Source: Phytohabitans houttuyneae (GTDB taxonomy: Bacteria; Actinomycetota; Actinomycetes; Mycobacteriales; Micromonosporaceae). Taken from it: a stretch of 64,000 nucleotides of DNA. Of this stretch, positions 52,809-62,218 are shown piece after piece; positions within the stretch are counted from its first letter, which is position 1; each line of letters starts with the position of its first letter. The notes beneath the pieces are model-generated. The model was not told the DNA's origin. It worked only from the letters and a program-made list of their open reading frames with translations, and ran no database searches. The position numbers and the translations under genes were made by a program. The stretch is from assembly GCF_011764425.1 (NCBI RefSeq), contig NZ_BLPF01000003.1, positions 992,001-1,056,000 on the forward strand, given 5' to 3'.

Positions 52809-52886
52809 TTGTCACTCACATCCGGGCGCCGGAAAAACGTACTCAGCCCATCGTCGTGAGCGTTGTCAAGAATGGCTCGGTAGCCG

Positions 52887-53840
52887 CTACGCCGGCGTGT
52901 GGCGCTCCAGAGTGACGGAAAGCCCGTCGAGGAGCGTGCGCAGGCCGAGCTCGAAGATCTTGTCCAGGTCGAGGTCGTAGCCCGCCTCGCCGAATTCGGC
53001 CATCATCCCGGCGAAGCCCGGGTACCGCCCCGATGCGGCGATCGCCTCCATGGCGTGCGCGTTTTGATCCATCCACTCCTCGTCGGTGAGGCCGGACGCC
53101 TCCTGTGCCTGCGTCTCGCGCTCCAGGTGGATGGCGAGGCCCTGGATGTGGCTGTAGAGCATGACCAGCACGTCGAGGCGGGCGGTGGCGTCGAGGCCGA
53201 ACGGACGCAGCGCGGCGTGCATCTGCTCGCTGTGCGTCAGCAGGCCGGTCAGCGGCATCGGCCGGGTCAGTGGGAAGACCTGGGCGAGCCACGGGTGCCG
53301 GCGGAACGTTTTCCACAGGGTGCGTGCGGCCCGCTCGATCAGGGCGCGCCAGTCGTCGGGCTGTGGATCGGGATAGCCGAGCTCGCCGAACGCCGCGTCC
53401 GCCATCAGCAGCACCAGGTCGTCCTTGCTGGCCACATGCCGGTACGTCGACATAGTGGCCACCCTCAACTTCGCCGCCACGCCGCGCATAGACAGCCCGT
53501 CGAGCCCTTCGGCGTCGGCGATCTCGATGGCCGCCCGCACGATCCGCTGGCGGGTGAGGTCACCGTCGGGAGCGCGGGTGGCGGCGGCCGGCCGGGCGGC
53601 GGGTGCCGGCGCGGACGGCGAAGGCTCCGTCGACGCGACGAACGTCCCGGAGCGTGGCCGGGCCTCCAGCACGCCCTCCTGGCACAGCAGCGCCATCGCC
53701 TTCGTCGCGGTCGCCAGCGCCACACCCCACTCCTTGGCCAGTCGCCGCGTGGACGGCATGCGGTCGCCGGGCGCGAGGCGCCCGTCGGCGATCCTGGCAC
53801 GGACGTCGCTGACGATCCGCTGGTACGGCGCGACCGCCAT
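52887..53840 (-). CDS. GntR-TetR fusion transcriptional regulator
   Basis: 317 residues with two DNA-binding domains: an N-terminal GntR winged helix (about 5-72, MPSTRRLAKEWGVALATATK), a Ser/Pro/Ala linker, then a TetR helix-turn-helix (AAIEIADAEGLDGLSMRGVA, KLRVATMSTYRHVASKDDLV) and TetR C-terminal ligand domain. ATG at 53840 has GGGAGG six bases upstream. Divergent from an FAD monooxygenase, with 21-bp repeats in the gap; it likely represses the monooxygenase, as TetR regulators do for TetX-like enzymes. Confidence 0.9.
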   Translation of the reverse strand: MAVAPYQRIVSDVRARIADGRLAPGDRMPSTRRLAKEWGVALATATKAMALLCQEGVLEARPRSGTFVASTEPSPSAPAPAARPAAATRAPDGDLTRQRIVRAAIEIADAEGLDGLSMRGVAAKLRVATMSTYRHVASKDDLVLLMADAAFGELGYPDPQPDDWRALIERAARTLWKTFRRHPWLAQVFPLTRPMPLTGLLTHSEQMHAALRPFGLDATARLDVLVMLYSHIQGLAIHLERETQAQEASGLTDEEWMDQNAHAMEAIAASGRYPGFAGMMAEFGEAGYDLDLDKIFELGLRTLLDGLSVTLERHTPA

Positions 53841-53905
53841 CCTCGACCTCCCTGAGCTAGTACAGATAGCCCTGTCATAGTACACATCCGCGCTTGCTGC
53901 CCGTA

Positions 53906-53947
53906 TGCGTACGCCGTACAGTCAGATGCGTACACGGTACATGCAGA
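53906..53947. promoter_or_regulatory. Two 21-bp tandem operator repeats
   Basis: Adjacent 21-base units (53906-53926 and 53927-53947), each starting TGCGTAC, ending CAGA and containing an inverted GTAC pair (GTACGCCGTAC, GTACACGGTAC). A further ACAG..CTGT pair lies at about 53862-53875. The repeats occupy the promoter of the monooxygenase gene and could fit a regulator with two DNA-binding domains. Confidence 0.7.
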
Positions 53948-53964
53948 TCACGGGAGGCAGTGTC

Positions 53965-55077
53965 ATGAAGGTTCTCATCTCCGGAGCGAGCGTCGCCGGT
54001 CCCGCGCTGGCCTACTGGCTGGCCCGCCACGGCGTCACCCCCACCATCGTGGAGAGCGCGCCCGCGCCCCGTCCCGGCGGGCAGGCCATCGACGTGCGCG
54101 GCGCCGCGCTGACCGTGGTCGAGCGCATGGGGCTGCTGGAGGAGGTGCGCGCCGCCCGTACCCAGATGCTGGGCATGTCCATGGTGGACAACGCCGGCAA
54201 CGAGCTGATGCGCTCGACCGAGCACACCCAGAGCGGCGGCCGCCTGGACGGCGACGACATCGAGGTGCTCCGCGAAGATCTCACCGCACTGCTCGCCACG
54301 CGGACCAGCGACGTGGAGTACATCTTCGGCGACTCGATCCGCGCCATCCACCAGGACGCGGATGGTGTGGACGTCACGTTCGAGCGCGGCGCCCCACGCC
54401 GATTCGACCTTGTGGTGGGCGCCGACGGCCTGCACTCCAACGTGCGGCGCCTCGCGTTCGGCCCGGAGGAGCGCTTCGCCCAACACCTGGGCAGCTACGT
54501 CGCCGTCTTCACCGCCGACAACGTGCTCGGCCTCGACCGCTGGCAGGTGTGGCTCAACGACGGCGAGGCGGGTGCCGGCATCTACACCGCCCGCGACAAC
54601 GCCGAGCTGCGCGTCAACATCGGCTTCATGTCCGGCCCGCTGGCGTACGACCGCCGCGACCTCGACGCGCAGCGCCAGCTGATCGCCGACCGCACCGCCG
54701 GCCTCGGCTGGGAGATCCCGCGGCTGCTCAAGGCGATGTGGCAGGCCCCCGACTTCTACTTCGACGCGATGGCCCAGATCCACATGGACACCTGGTCGGC
54801 CGGCCGCGTCACCCTCGTCGGCGACGCCGCGCACTGCGCCTCACCCCTGTCCGGGCAGGGCACGAGCCTGGCCCTGGTCGGCGCCTACCTCCTGGCTGAC
54901 GAGCTGGCGCGCGGATTCGACGGCGCGCTGGTCCGGGACCTCGACGGCGCGCTGGGCCGGTACGAGGCGAGGATGCGGCCGTTCGCCGAAGTCAACCAGG
55001 CGCTCGCCACCGAAAACCCCGGCAGCCCGGCGTCGGAGGAGTCGATGGAGCGCGCCAATCACGCCATCACCCTCTGA
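53965..55077 (+). CDS. FAD-dependent monooxygenase (PHBH/TetX-like)
   Basis: 370 residues of the group A flavin monooxygenases: ISGASVAGPALAYWLARHG (FAD ADP-binding), VVGADGLHSNVR (DG motif), and VTLVGDAAHCASPLSGQGTS (GD motif). They hydroxylate aromatic or polyketide substrates with NAD(P)H; several inactivate tetracyclines or rifamycins. Substrate not predictable. ATG at 53965 with GGGAGG seven bases upstream. Under the divergent GntR-TetR fusion regulator. Confidence 0.92.
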   Translation: MKVLISGASVAGPALAYWLARHGVTPTIVESAPAPRPGGQAIDVRGAALTVVERMGLLEEVRAARTQMLGMSMVDNAGNELMRSTEHTQSGGRLDGDDIEVLREDLTALLATRTSDVEYIFGDSIRAIHQDADGVDVTFERGAPRRFDLVVGADGLHSNVRRLAFGPEERFAQHLGSYVAVFTADNVLGLDRWQVWLNDGEAGAGIYTARDNAELRVNIGFMSGPLAYDRRDLDAQRQLIADRTAGLGWEIPRLLKAMWQAPDFYFDAMAQIHMDTWSAGRVTLVGDAAHCASPLSGQGTSLALVGAYLLADELARGFDGALVRDLDGALGRYEARMRPFAEVNQALATENPGSPASEESMERANHAITL

Positions 55078-55136
55078 CGGGTGGTGTCGGCAAGTCGTCT
55101 CGGCGCGTGTTGCGAAGGCCCTTAGGGTCAATTGTC

Positions 55137-57644
55137 ATGGCCGGTTCGCAGTACACGTTGGAGGCTGCCCGCGAAATCCTGGCGGGCAAACAGTCGTCGG
55201 CTGTTAAGGTGCTCGACCGGCTCCTCGGCGTCGGCATCCTTGCCGCCGGCCCGGTAGGCGTGGCGACGGGTCAGCCATGGCTGCTGGCGGCGTGGGGCTG
55301 GATGGATCAGAAAAACGAGCTGGTCGCCCGCTTGCACGAGTTGGTCGCGAAAGGTCACGGCAAGCTGCGCAATGCGACCGGCGGCCGCCGGTACGAGGTA
55401 CTCGCCGCGACTCATACGGCGCTCGTCGTAGGGTCGTTCTTCGCGAGCCTACGCGAGGTGATCGGTCCGACCTATGCGGAGTTGGGTCTGACCGAAAGGG
55501 ACATCGAGCGAATGGCGGTCGAGGAGTCGTCATTGACGAGGTTTAGCGGGATCGTTCGTGCGGTTTCGCAGAGCACACTTCCACTGCCAGGGGCCGACGG
55601 CGGATTCGAACAAAATCTCGCCCAACGTATCCATCCGTATTACCAGGATCTTGCCGCCGAGTGCCTTCGGTACTTTCGGGGACTGGAAGCCTGGGTGCGA
55701 CGGTTCGGCGAACACGACGGTCTCCGGCCCTTGTGGACCGAGATTGCAGCACATGCCGCCCATCGGTACCGCGCGGAGTACCTCGCCCTAGCATCCGATG
55801 TGCCAGAGTTCGGGATTTGGGCCCAGTTCGGCGAGCATCACGCCGAGCAGAGCGCTCTCCGCCGGCTCGAGGAACTAGTCGGCGGGCTTGTCAGCATCAC
55901 CCGCGGACCGGCCGCTGTCCGCGCGGCGATCGCTGGAATCAACCGCTCCATCCTGGACCGGGACATCGTGGAGCTGGACGAAACGGCGAGATTAACAGCG
56001 GTCCGCGTCCCCACCGTCGCGGATGGCTACGTCGAGCCCCATTTCCGATGGGCAACGTCGGGTTCCGGCGCTCGACCTGCGGACGAGGGCTGGTGGAAGG
56101 GTCAGAAGCGGGAGACGGACCTCGGTCATTTCCTTGCGGCCCACTTTGCTTCTCCTGAAGCAGCCTGCCGGCCACTCGTCATCCTCGGGCATCCCGGCGC
56201 TGGCAAAAGCTTGTTCGCCAAGGTATGCGCGGCGCGACTGGCCGCAACCGATGCGTTCGTCACCGTGCGGGTCCCGCTGCGAGACGTACCTGACCCGTCC
56301 GCGAGTGTCTACCGACAGATCGCGGATGTCCTGCAGGAGTCGACCCATGGGAAGGTGGAGTGGGCCGGGCTGTGCGAGGCCAGCAAGCAACTCGTCCGCG
56401 TCGTGCTTATCGACGGCCTTGATGAGCTGATGCAAGCGACGGGTGCTACCGAGTCGCAGTACCTCCGCAACGTCGTCGATTTCCAACGCACCGAGGCCGC
56501 GTCCACCGGTCCTGTTGCGGTGGTGGTCACATCCCGGACAGTGGTTGCCGATCTGGCGACGATCCCTCCGGGTTGCATCATTGTGAAGTTGGAGGAGTTC
56601 ACCGACGAGCAGATCGATACCTGGGTTGATCGGTGGAGTGCAGCCAACGCGACTGCCGTGGCTAGCGGCGAAGTCAAGCGTGTCGAGGCCGCGTCATTGC
56701 GCGAGTATGGCGACCTCGCGCGCCAACCGCTCCTGCTCCTCCTGCTCGCCATCGTCGCGGCGGAGCGTGAGCTGCCGTCGAGCGAAACATCAGCGGACCT
56801 CTACCGCCTATTGCTCGACGACTTTATACGGCGTGAACTCGTTCGCCCCGACCGCGGCTCGGACCACCTTACCTATGCGGAGCGGCGGATCTCGGAGCTG
56901 TGGAAGCTTGGCTTGGTCGCCTTCGGCATGCTCAACCGCGGGCAGCAACACCTGCACGAGCAGGACTTGGCAGCCGACTTGGCGGCCCTTCCCCCGCCGA
57001 CTCCGCCTATGGAAAGTAGAGGGCGCGACGTTGGTCGTAACCTGGAGCCAGCGCGGCGCGTGGTGGGGCGGTTCTTCTTTGTTCACACAGCTGAGGCCGA
57101 GGCCGGTGCGGGCGGGCGCAGCTACGAGTTTCTTCACGCGACGTTCGGCGATTACCTGATCGCCCATCACACCGTGGAACTGTTGCGTGACGCCGCCGCC
57201 GTCCGAAGGCTCCGTACGACCTCGCAGCAGTGGGACGACGACCTTCTCTTTGCTCTCCTGTCACACGCTCTGCTCGTAGCGTTCGGCTCGCGGGCCATTC
57301 AATTCTTCGGCGAACTCGTCGGAAACGACGAGGAGGTCGCGGCGGTCCTGGAGCACATAACGGTCCTAGCCCACGAGCGTTGGGGCAAGGGGCGCTGCGC
57401 TGCCTATGACCCCTCCGCGCTGAGTGCCGCCTCTCGACTCGCGGCTTATACCGCAAACGCGGTCTCCTTGAGACTGTCGATGGCGACCATTCCCGTTCCT
57501 CTGCACCGACTCTGTCCGAAGGGCGCAAACCTACACGAATGGTGGCCAAGGCAGGTCCGACTCTGGACTGCGGTGTTGCCGATGGCTCAGTGGGGGCCGC
57601 TCGTCAGCTCGATCCGCCGTGAGGGGCAACTCGCCCAGTTCTGA
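55137..57644 (+). CDS. NACHT-domain STAND NTPase, candidate antiphage protein
   Basis: 835 residues. Residues 1-280 are a helical domain (VKVLDRLLGVGILAAGPVG; TALVVGSFFASLREVIGP) like the N-terminal helical modules of bacterial NACHT proteins. The NTPase follows: Walker A VILGHPGAGKSLFA (348-361), Walker B RVVLIDGLDEL (421-431), sensor VVVTSRT, and the family motif YEFLHATFGDYLIAHH. The C-terminal 200 residues are helical without clear repeats. Bacterial NACHT proteins are related to inflammasome sensors and many defend against phage. Codon use is visibly less GC-biased than in neighbours, which suggests recent transfer. Confidence 0.87.
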   Translation: MAGSQYTLEAAREILAGKQSSAVKVLDRLLGVGILAAGPVGVATGQPWLLAAWGWMDQKNELVARLHELVAKGHGKLRNATGGRRYEVLAATHTALVVGSFFASLREVIGPTYAELGLTERDIERMAVEESSLTRFSGIVRAVSQSTLPLPGADGGFEQNLAQRIHPYYQDLAAECLRYFRGLEAWVRRFGEHDGLRPLWTEIAAHAAHRYRAEYLALASDVPEFGIWAQFGEHHAEQSALRRLEELVGGLVSITRGPAAVRAAIAGINRSILDRDIVELDETARLTAVRVPTVADGYVEPHFRWATSGSGARPADEGWWKGQKRETDLGHFLAAHFASPEAACRPLVILGHPGAGKSLFAKVCAARLAATDAFVTVRVPLRDVPDPSASVYRQIADVLQESTHGKVEWAGLCEASKQLVRVVLIDGLDELMQATGATESQYLRNVVDFQRTEAASTGPVAVVVTSRTVVADLATIPPGCIIVKLEEFTDEQIDTWVDRWSAANATAVASGEVKRVEAASLREYGDLARQPLLLLLLAIVAAERELPSSETSADLYRLLLDDFIRRELVRPDRGSDHLTYAERRISELWKLGLVAFGMLNRGQQHLHEQDLAADLAALPPPTPPMESRGRDVGRNLEPARRVVGRFFFVHTAEAEAGAGGRSYEFLHATFGDYLIAHHTVELLRDAAAVRRLRTTSQQWDDDLLFALLSHALLVAFGSRAIQFFGELVGNDEEVAAVLEHITVLAHERWGKGRCAAYDPSALSAASRLAAYTANAVSLRLSMATIPVPLHRLCPKGANLHEWWPRQVRLWTAVLPMAQWGPLVSSIRREGQLAQF

Positions 57645-57685
57645 CCTGGAGAACGTCGAGCGGCTATTTCGAGGACGCAGCCGCA

Positions 57686-58273
57686 ATGCTCGCCCTCGAC
57701 GACTATGGCGCGGCGAAGCTTGCGGCCGGCCGCGCCCTGATGGCACCGGAGGACCACCCGGTAGGCGGCGACTTAGACCCACCCGCAACCGCGGAATCGT
57801 TAGCGCTCTTGTTGCGTAGATGGATGCCGGGGGAGCCGTTCGTCGCGCTCATTTCGGCGGCGGACGAATTGCCCTGGTATCTGCAACGGCTGGCACGGGC
57901 CGTCTGCGACCGCCACGGCGCCTATCTACCTGCGCGTGCAGCGGCCCCCGCATTAAGCCTGCTTGAGGACGATCGCACAGACTCAGCCGAGGAGAGCTGG
58001 GCCGCACTTCGTGTTCGGCTTCCCGAGATGGATCCGGACAGTTTTGTGGCGAGGCGTGTGCCACTCGCCCGAGTAATGCTCGAGCTCGCCGCCCTGATTG
58101 ACGACGAAGGCGGCGCACGGAGGCGGGAGGCGTTGTCCGAGGCGGCCGAAGAATACGCAACAACCCCTGAAGGGCGCGCTGTCATCGCGATGCCGCCCGA
58201 ACTTGCCCGTCGCCTTATCCCAGAGCTGGCAGTCTCACTACTACGCCGGAAGGAGAAGAACAATCACGATTAG
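57686..58273 (+). CDS. Small unknown protein downstream of NACHT gene
   Basis: 195 residues, mostly helical, with no motif I recognise; segments EESWAALRVRLPEMDPDSF and MPPELARRLIPELAVSLL are typical. It follows the NACHT stop by 41 bases on the same strand and shares the lower-GC codon use (TTA, TTG, AGA codons), so it probably arrived with it and may be its partner. Codons are open upstream of the ATG for about 60 bases but without a start codon. Its last 4 bases overlap the end of the convergent GH31 gene. Confidence 0.6.
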   Translation: MLALDDYGAAKLAAGRALMAPEDHPVGGDLDPPATAESLALLLRRWMPGEPFVALISAADELPWYLQRLARAVCDRHGAYLPARAAAPALSLLEDDRTDSAEESWAALRVRLPEMDPDSFVARRVPLARVMLELAALIDDEGGARRREALSEAAEEYATTPEGRAVIAMPPELARRLIPELAVSLLRRKEKNNHD

Positions 58274-60495
58274 GATTGCCAGCTCTTGGTGCCCGCCGGC
58301 AGGTCGACCGGAGGGTGGCCGGCCGCCTCGATGCGCCACGCCGCGGCCGGCCCGCTCCGCCGGACGCCCGCCGGGCCGACCGTGAAGGTCGCGACCGTCG
58401 TCCCGTCCGCGGCCGGGATCTCCACCGCCGTCTCGGTCTCCACGTCGAACAGGCGCAGCGTCACGCCGTCCGCGTAGTCGTAGTCCGGGCGGTCGTCGCG
58501 GGCACCCCACGCCAGCGCAGTCCCCGGGCGCACGTAGACCGGCACCATGTCGAAGCCGCACACCTCGCGGACCCAGCGCGGCCCTTCCACCACCTCGCCG
58601 GTCAGCAGGTGCGTCCAGCGGCCGGCCGGGACGTAGTACGCCGTCTCGCCCGACGTGGAGAAGACCGGCGCGACGAGCAGGCCGTCGCCCAGCATGTACT
58701 GGCGGTCCAGGTGGGTGCAGGCCGGGTCGTCCGGAAACTCGGCGACCATCGGGCGCATGACGGGGACGCCCTCGCGGTGTGCGGTGACGGCGGACGCGAA
58801 CAGGTACGGCATCAGGCGGTTCTTCAGCCGGGTGAACGCGCGCAGCACGTCCACCGCCTCGTCGTCGAAGAGCCACGGCACGCGGTAGCTCTGGTTGCCG
58901 TGCAGGCGGCTGTGCGAGCTGAGCAGCCCGAAGGGGATCCACCGCTTGAAGACGGCCGGGTCGGGGCGGCCCTCGAAGCCGCCGATGTCGTGGCTCCAGA
59001 AACCGAAGCCGGACATGGACAGCGACAGCCCGCCGCGCAGGCTCTCGGCCATCGACTCCAGTGTGGACTCGCTGTCGCCGCCCCAGTGGACCGGAAACTT
59101 CTGCCCGCCGGCGGTCGCGGACCGGGCGTAGAGGACCGCCTCGGCCTCGCCGCGGTGCTCGCGCAGGAGCTCGAAGACCGTCTCGTTGTACAGGTGGGTG
59201 TAGTAGTTGTGCATCCGCTCGGGGTCGGAGCCGTCGTGCCACACCACATCGGTGGGGATCCGCTCGCCGAAGTCGGACTTGAAGCAGTCGACGCCGAGGT
59301 CGAGCTGGGCGCGCAGCTTGTCGGCGTACCACCGGCGGGCGGCCGGGTTGGTGAAGTCGACGAGCCCCATCCCGGCCTGCCACTTGTCGGTCTGCCAGAC
59401 GCCGCCGTCGGGCGTGCGTACCAGGAAGCCGGCGGCCGAGCCCTCGGCGAACAGCGCCGAGCGCTGCGCGATGTACGGGTTGATCCACAGGCTGATGCGC
59501 AGGCCCCGCTCGCGCAGCCGCTTCAGCATCCCGCGCGGGTCGGGAAACGTGCGCGGGTCCCACTCGAAGTCGCACCAGTGAAACTCGCGCATCCAGAACG
59601 TGTCGAAGTGGAACACCGACAGCGGGATGTCGCGCGCGGCCATGCCGTCCACGAAGGACGTAACGGTCTGCTCGTCGTAGGAGGTGGTGAACGACGTGGT
59701 CAGCCACAGCCCGAACGACCACGGCGGCGGCAGCGCGGGCCGGCCGGTCAGCGCGGTGTACTTGCGCAGGATCTCCTTCGGCGTCGGACCGTGGATGACG
59801 AAGTACCGCAGCGCCTGGCCCTCCACGCTGAACTGCACCCGCGAGACCGCCTCCGACCCCACCTCGTACGAGACGAGGCCGGGGTGGTCGACGAAGACGC
59901 CGTAGCCGGCGTTGGTGAGGAAGAACGGCACGTTCTTGTACGCCTGCTCGCTGCTGGTGCCGCCGTCCGCGTTCCAGATGTCGACGGTCTGGCCGTTCTT
60001 CACGAACGCGCCGAAGCGCTCGCCGAGCCCGTACACGCACGCGCCGACGCCCAGCGTCAGCTGCTCGCGCACGTAGTGGTGCCCGCCGTCCTCGATGAGC
60101 GCCATCGCCTTGTACCCGCTGGACGTCAGCACCTTCCCGCCGGCGACGAACTCCACCCGCCACGGGTCGCGCTGGAAGCGCACCGACAGCGACCCGGAGG
60201 TGAGCGTGAGCCCGTCGACCGACGCCGCGCCGTCCACACCGGACAGCTCGAACGACGGGCCGCGCGACACCCCGCCGGCGAAGTGGGACACCGTCAACCC
60301 GATCACGTCCGGCATCGGCGACTCGGCCCGCACCGTCACGAGTGGACGGTTGAGCGTGTCGCCGCGGTGCTCCAGGCGCTTTGTCGGCGCGTACACGGTG
60401 AGCGAGTCGCGGTCGGCGGTGTGGTCGTGCACCTGGGCGGGGTACAGGGGCCGCACGCCCTCGCGCATGTGCCAGTAGCCGTCGGAGAATTTCAA
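58270..60495 (-). CDS. yicI: Glycoside hydrolase family 31 alpha-xylosidase (YicI-like)
   Basis: 741 residues, the size of E. coli YicI. The nucleophile Asp is in CFKSDFGERIPTDV, the acid/base Asp in HWGGDSESTLESM, and the substrate region in FHFDTFWMREFHWCDFEWD. YicI releases alpha-xylose from isoprimeverose and xyloglucan fragments. No signal peptide, so it is cytoplasmic and acts after import by the adjacent ABC transporter. TTG start at 60495 with GGAG five bases upstream; 13 bases after the permease stop. Confidence 0.93.
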   Translation of the reverse strand: MKFSDGYWHMREGVRPLYPAQVHDHTADRDSLTVYAPTKRLEHRGDTLNRPLVTVRAESPMPDVIGLTVSHFAGGVSRGPSFELSGVDGAASVDGLTLTSGSLSVRFQRDPWRVEFVAGGKVLTSSGYKAMALIEDGGHHYVREQLTLGVGACVYGLGERFGAFVKNGQTVDIWNADGGTSSEQAYKNVPFFLTNAGYGVFVDHPGLVSYEVGSEAVSRVQFSVEGQALRYFVIHGPTPKEILRKYTALTGRPALPPPWSFGLWLTTSFTTSYDEQTVTSFVDGMAARDIPLSVFHFDTFWMREFHWCDFEWDPRTFPDPRGMLKRLRERGLRISLWINPYIAQRSALFAEGSAAGFLVRTPDGGVWQTDKWQAGMGLVDFTNPAARRWYADKLRAQLDLGVDCFKSDFGERIPTDVVWHDGSDPERMHNYYTHLYNETVFELLREHRGEAEAVLYARSATAGGQKFPVHWGGDSESTLESMAESLRGGLSLSMSGFGFWSHDIGGFEGRPDPAVFKRWIPFGLLSSHSRLHGNQSYRVPWLFDDEAVDVLRAFTRLKNRLMPYLFASAVTAHREGVPVMRPMVAEFPDDPACTHLDRQYMLGDGLLVAPVFSTSGETAYYVPAGRWTHLLTGEVVEGPRWVREVCGFDMVPVYVRPGTALAWGARDDRPDYDYADGVTLRLFDVETETAVEIPAADGTTVATFTVGPAGVRRSGPAAAWRIEAAGHPPVDLPAGTKSWQS

Positions 60496-60508
60496 GGCGA
60501 CTCCACTA

Positions 60509-61329
60509 CTACTTGATCGCCCCGGACATCACGCCCCGGGACAGGGTCCGCTGGAAGATGAGGAAGAACAGGATCGCGGGCAGGATGCCGAGCAGCGCCG
60601 AGGCGCTCGTCGTGGTGGCGTCCATCAGCCGGTCGCCCTGCAGCACGCCGAGCGCGACCGGCACGGTCTGCTTGTCGTTCGAGATGAGGAACACGAGCGG
60701 GAGGAAGAACTCGTTCCACGTCCAGATGAAGAAGAACGTGAAGAGCACCGACAGGCTCGGCCAGCTGATCGGCACGACCACCCGCCACAGCGTGCGCACC
60801 TTGCCGGCGCCGTCGATCGCGGCCGCCTCCAGCATCTCGCGGGGAAGGCGGCGAAGACCGAGGAGAGCAGGTACGTGCCGAACGCGCTCTGTATCGCCGT
60901 GAAGATGATGACGACCGCGAGCTGGCTGTTGTAGAGACCGACCTCTTTGGACAGGTAGTAGAGCGGGTAGACCAGCGCCTCCTGGGGCAGGAGGTTGGCC
61001 AGCAGGAAGAAGACGAGGAACGCGGAGCGGCCGCGGACCCGGCCGATGCCCAGCGCGTACGCGTTGAGCACCGAGATGACGACCGCCAGCACCGCGACGG
61101 AGAAGGCGATGACGAAGCTGTTGAAGAGCTTCTCGCCGAAGTCGACCCGGATCCAGAAGTCGGTGATCCCCTTGAAGTACAGCCCGTTCGGCAGCGAGAG
61201 CGGCCCGTCCGTCGCGTACTCGTCGGGGCTCTTGACCGCGTTGACCGCCACCAGCGCGAACGGCGCCAGCACCAGCAGCACCAGCACGGTCAGCGTGGCC
61301 AGGACCGCCGGCCGCAGTGCCCGGCTCAT
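60509..61329 (-). pseudogene. ABC sugar importer permease, MalG type, with 1-nt frameshift
   Basis: MalG-type permease. The start ATG at 61329 overlaps the MalF-type gene by 4 bp. The frame is normal up to LLSSVFAAFP and breaks at about 60841-60844; in the next frame it resumes as EMLEAAAIDGAGKVRTLWRV, the conserved EAA loop, and continues to SGAIK. One missing C in a C run (minus strand) explains it. The restored protein is 273 residues, the normal length, so a sequencing or assembly error is likelier than decay. Confidence 0.85.
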
Positions 61330-62218
61330 GCGAGGTCCCGCCGCTCGTCGCGGGCCTGGATGCGCAGGAAGACCACCGACAGCACGACGATGATGAGCGC
61401 CAGCACGGTGGCGATCGCCGAGCCGTACCCGACCTGAGCCTTCTCGAAGAAGTTCTGGTAGGCGAAGTACGACGGCACGAGCGTGGCGTTGCCCGGGCCG
61501 CCGCGGGTGAGCACGAAGATCTGCCCGAAGATCTTCAGCGCGGCGATGGTGGTGGTCACCAGTACCACGTAGATCTCGGGTTTGATCTGGTGGACCGCGA
61601 TGCGGGTGAAGCGCCGCCACCAGCCGGCCCCGTCGATCGACGCCGCCTCGTAGAGCTCCGGGTCGACCCGCTGGAGTCCGGACATGAACATCACGACCGG
61701 GTAGCCGACCTGGAACCAGATCATCACGACCATGACGCTGTAGAGCGCGTAGGTCGGGTCGCCCAGCCAGTTCTTGGCGAGGCTGTCGAGGTTCGCGCCG
61801 GTGAGGATCGCGTTGAGCGCGCCGAAGCTGGGGTTGAGGATCCAGCCCCACACGATGCCGGTGACCGCGACCGGGAGTACCTGTGGAAGGTAGAACCCGG
61901 ACCGCAGCGCGCTGGCGGTGCGCGGGCCGATCGCCTTGGCCACGTAGTCGAAGAGCACCGCGGCCAGCACGAGGCCGATCAGCGTCGGCACGACCGCCAT
62001 CGCCACGATCAGGAAGATGATGTTGCGGAAGGACGCCCAGAAGTTGTCGTCCTCCAGCAGCCGCGTGTAGTTGTCCAGCCCGATCCACTCGGGGTACCCA
62101 CCCCCTGCCACCGGGTGAAGCTGATGCCCACGTTCATCACGAGCGGCACCACGATGACCACCAGCGAGAGGAGCGCGCCGGGGATCAGGAAGGCGGCGTA
62201 CCCCCGATTGGATCTCAT
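61326..62218 (-). pseudogene. ABC sugar importer permease, MalF type, with 1-nt frameshift
   Basis: MalF-type permease. ATG at 62218 overlaps the binding-protein stop (ATGA). It reads RGYAAFLIPGALLSLVVIVV ... GISFTRWQGVG, then breaks near 62097-62105 and resumes one frame over as YPEWIGLDNYTRLLEDDNFW, with six helices in all and the EAA loop ELYEAASIDGAGWWRRFTR. One missing G in the run GGGGGTGGG would restore it. Probably an intact gene with a sequence error. Confidence 0.85.
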
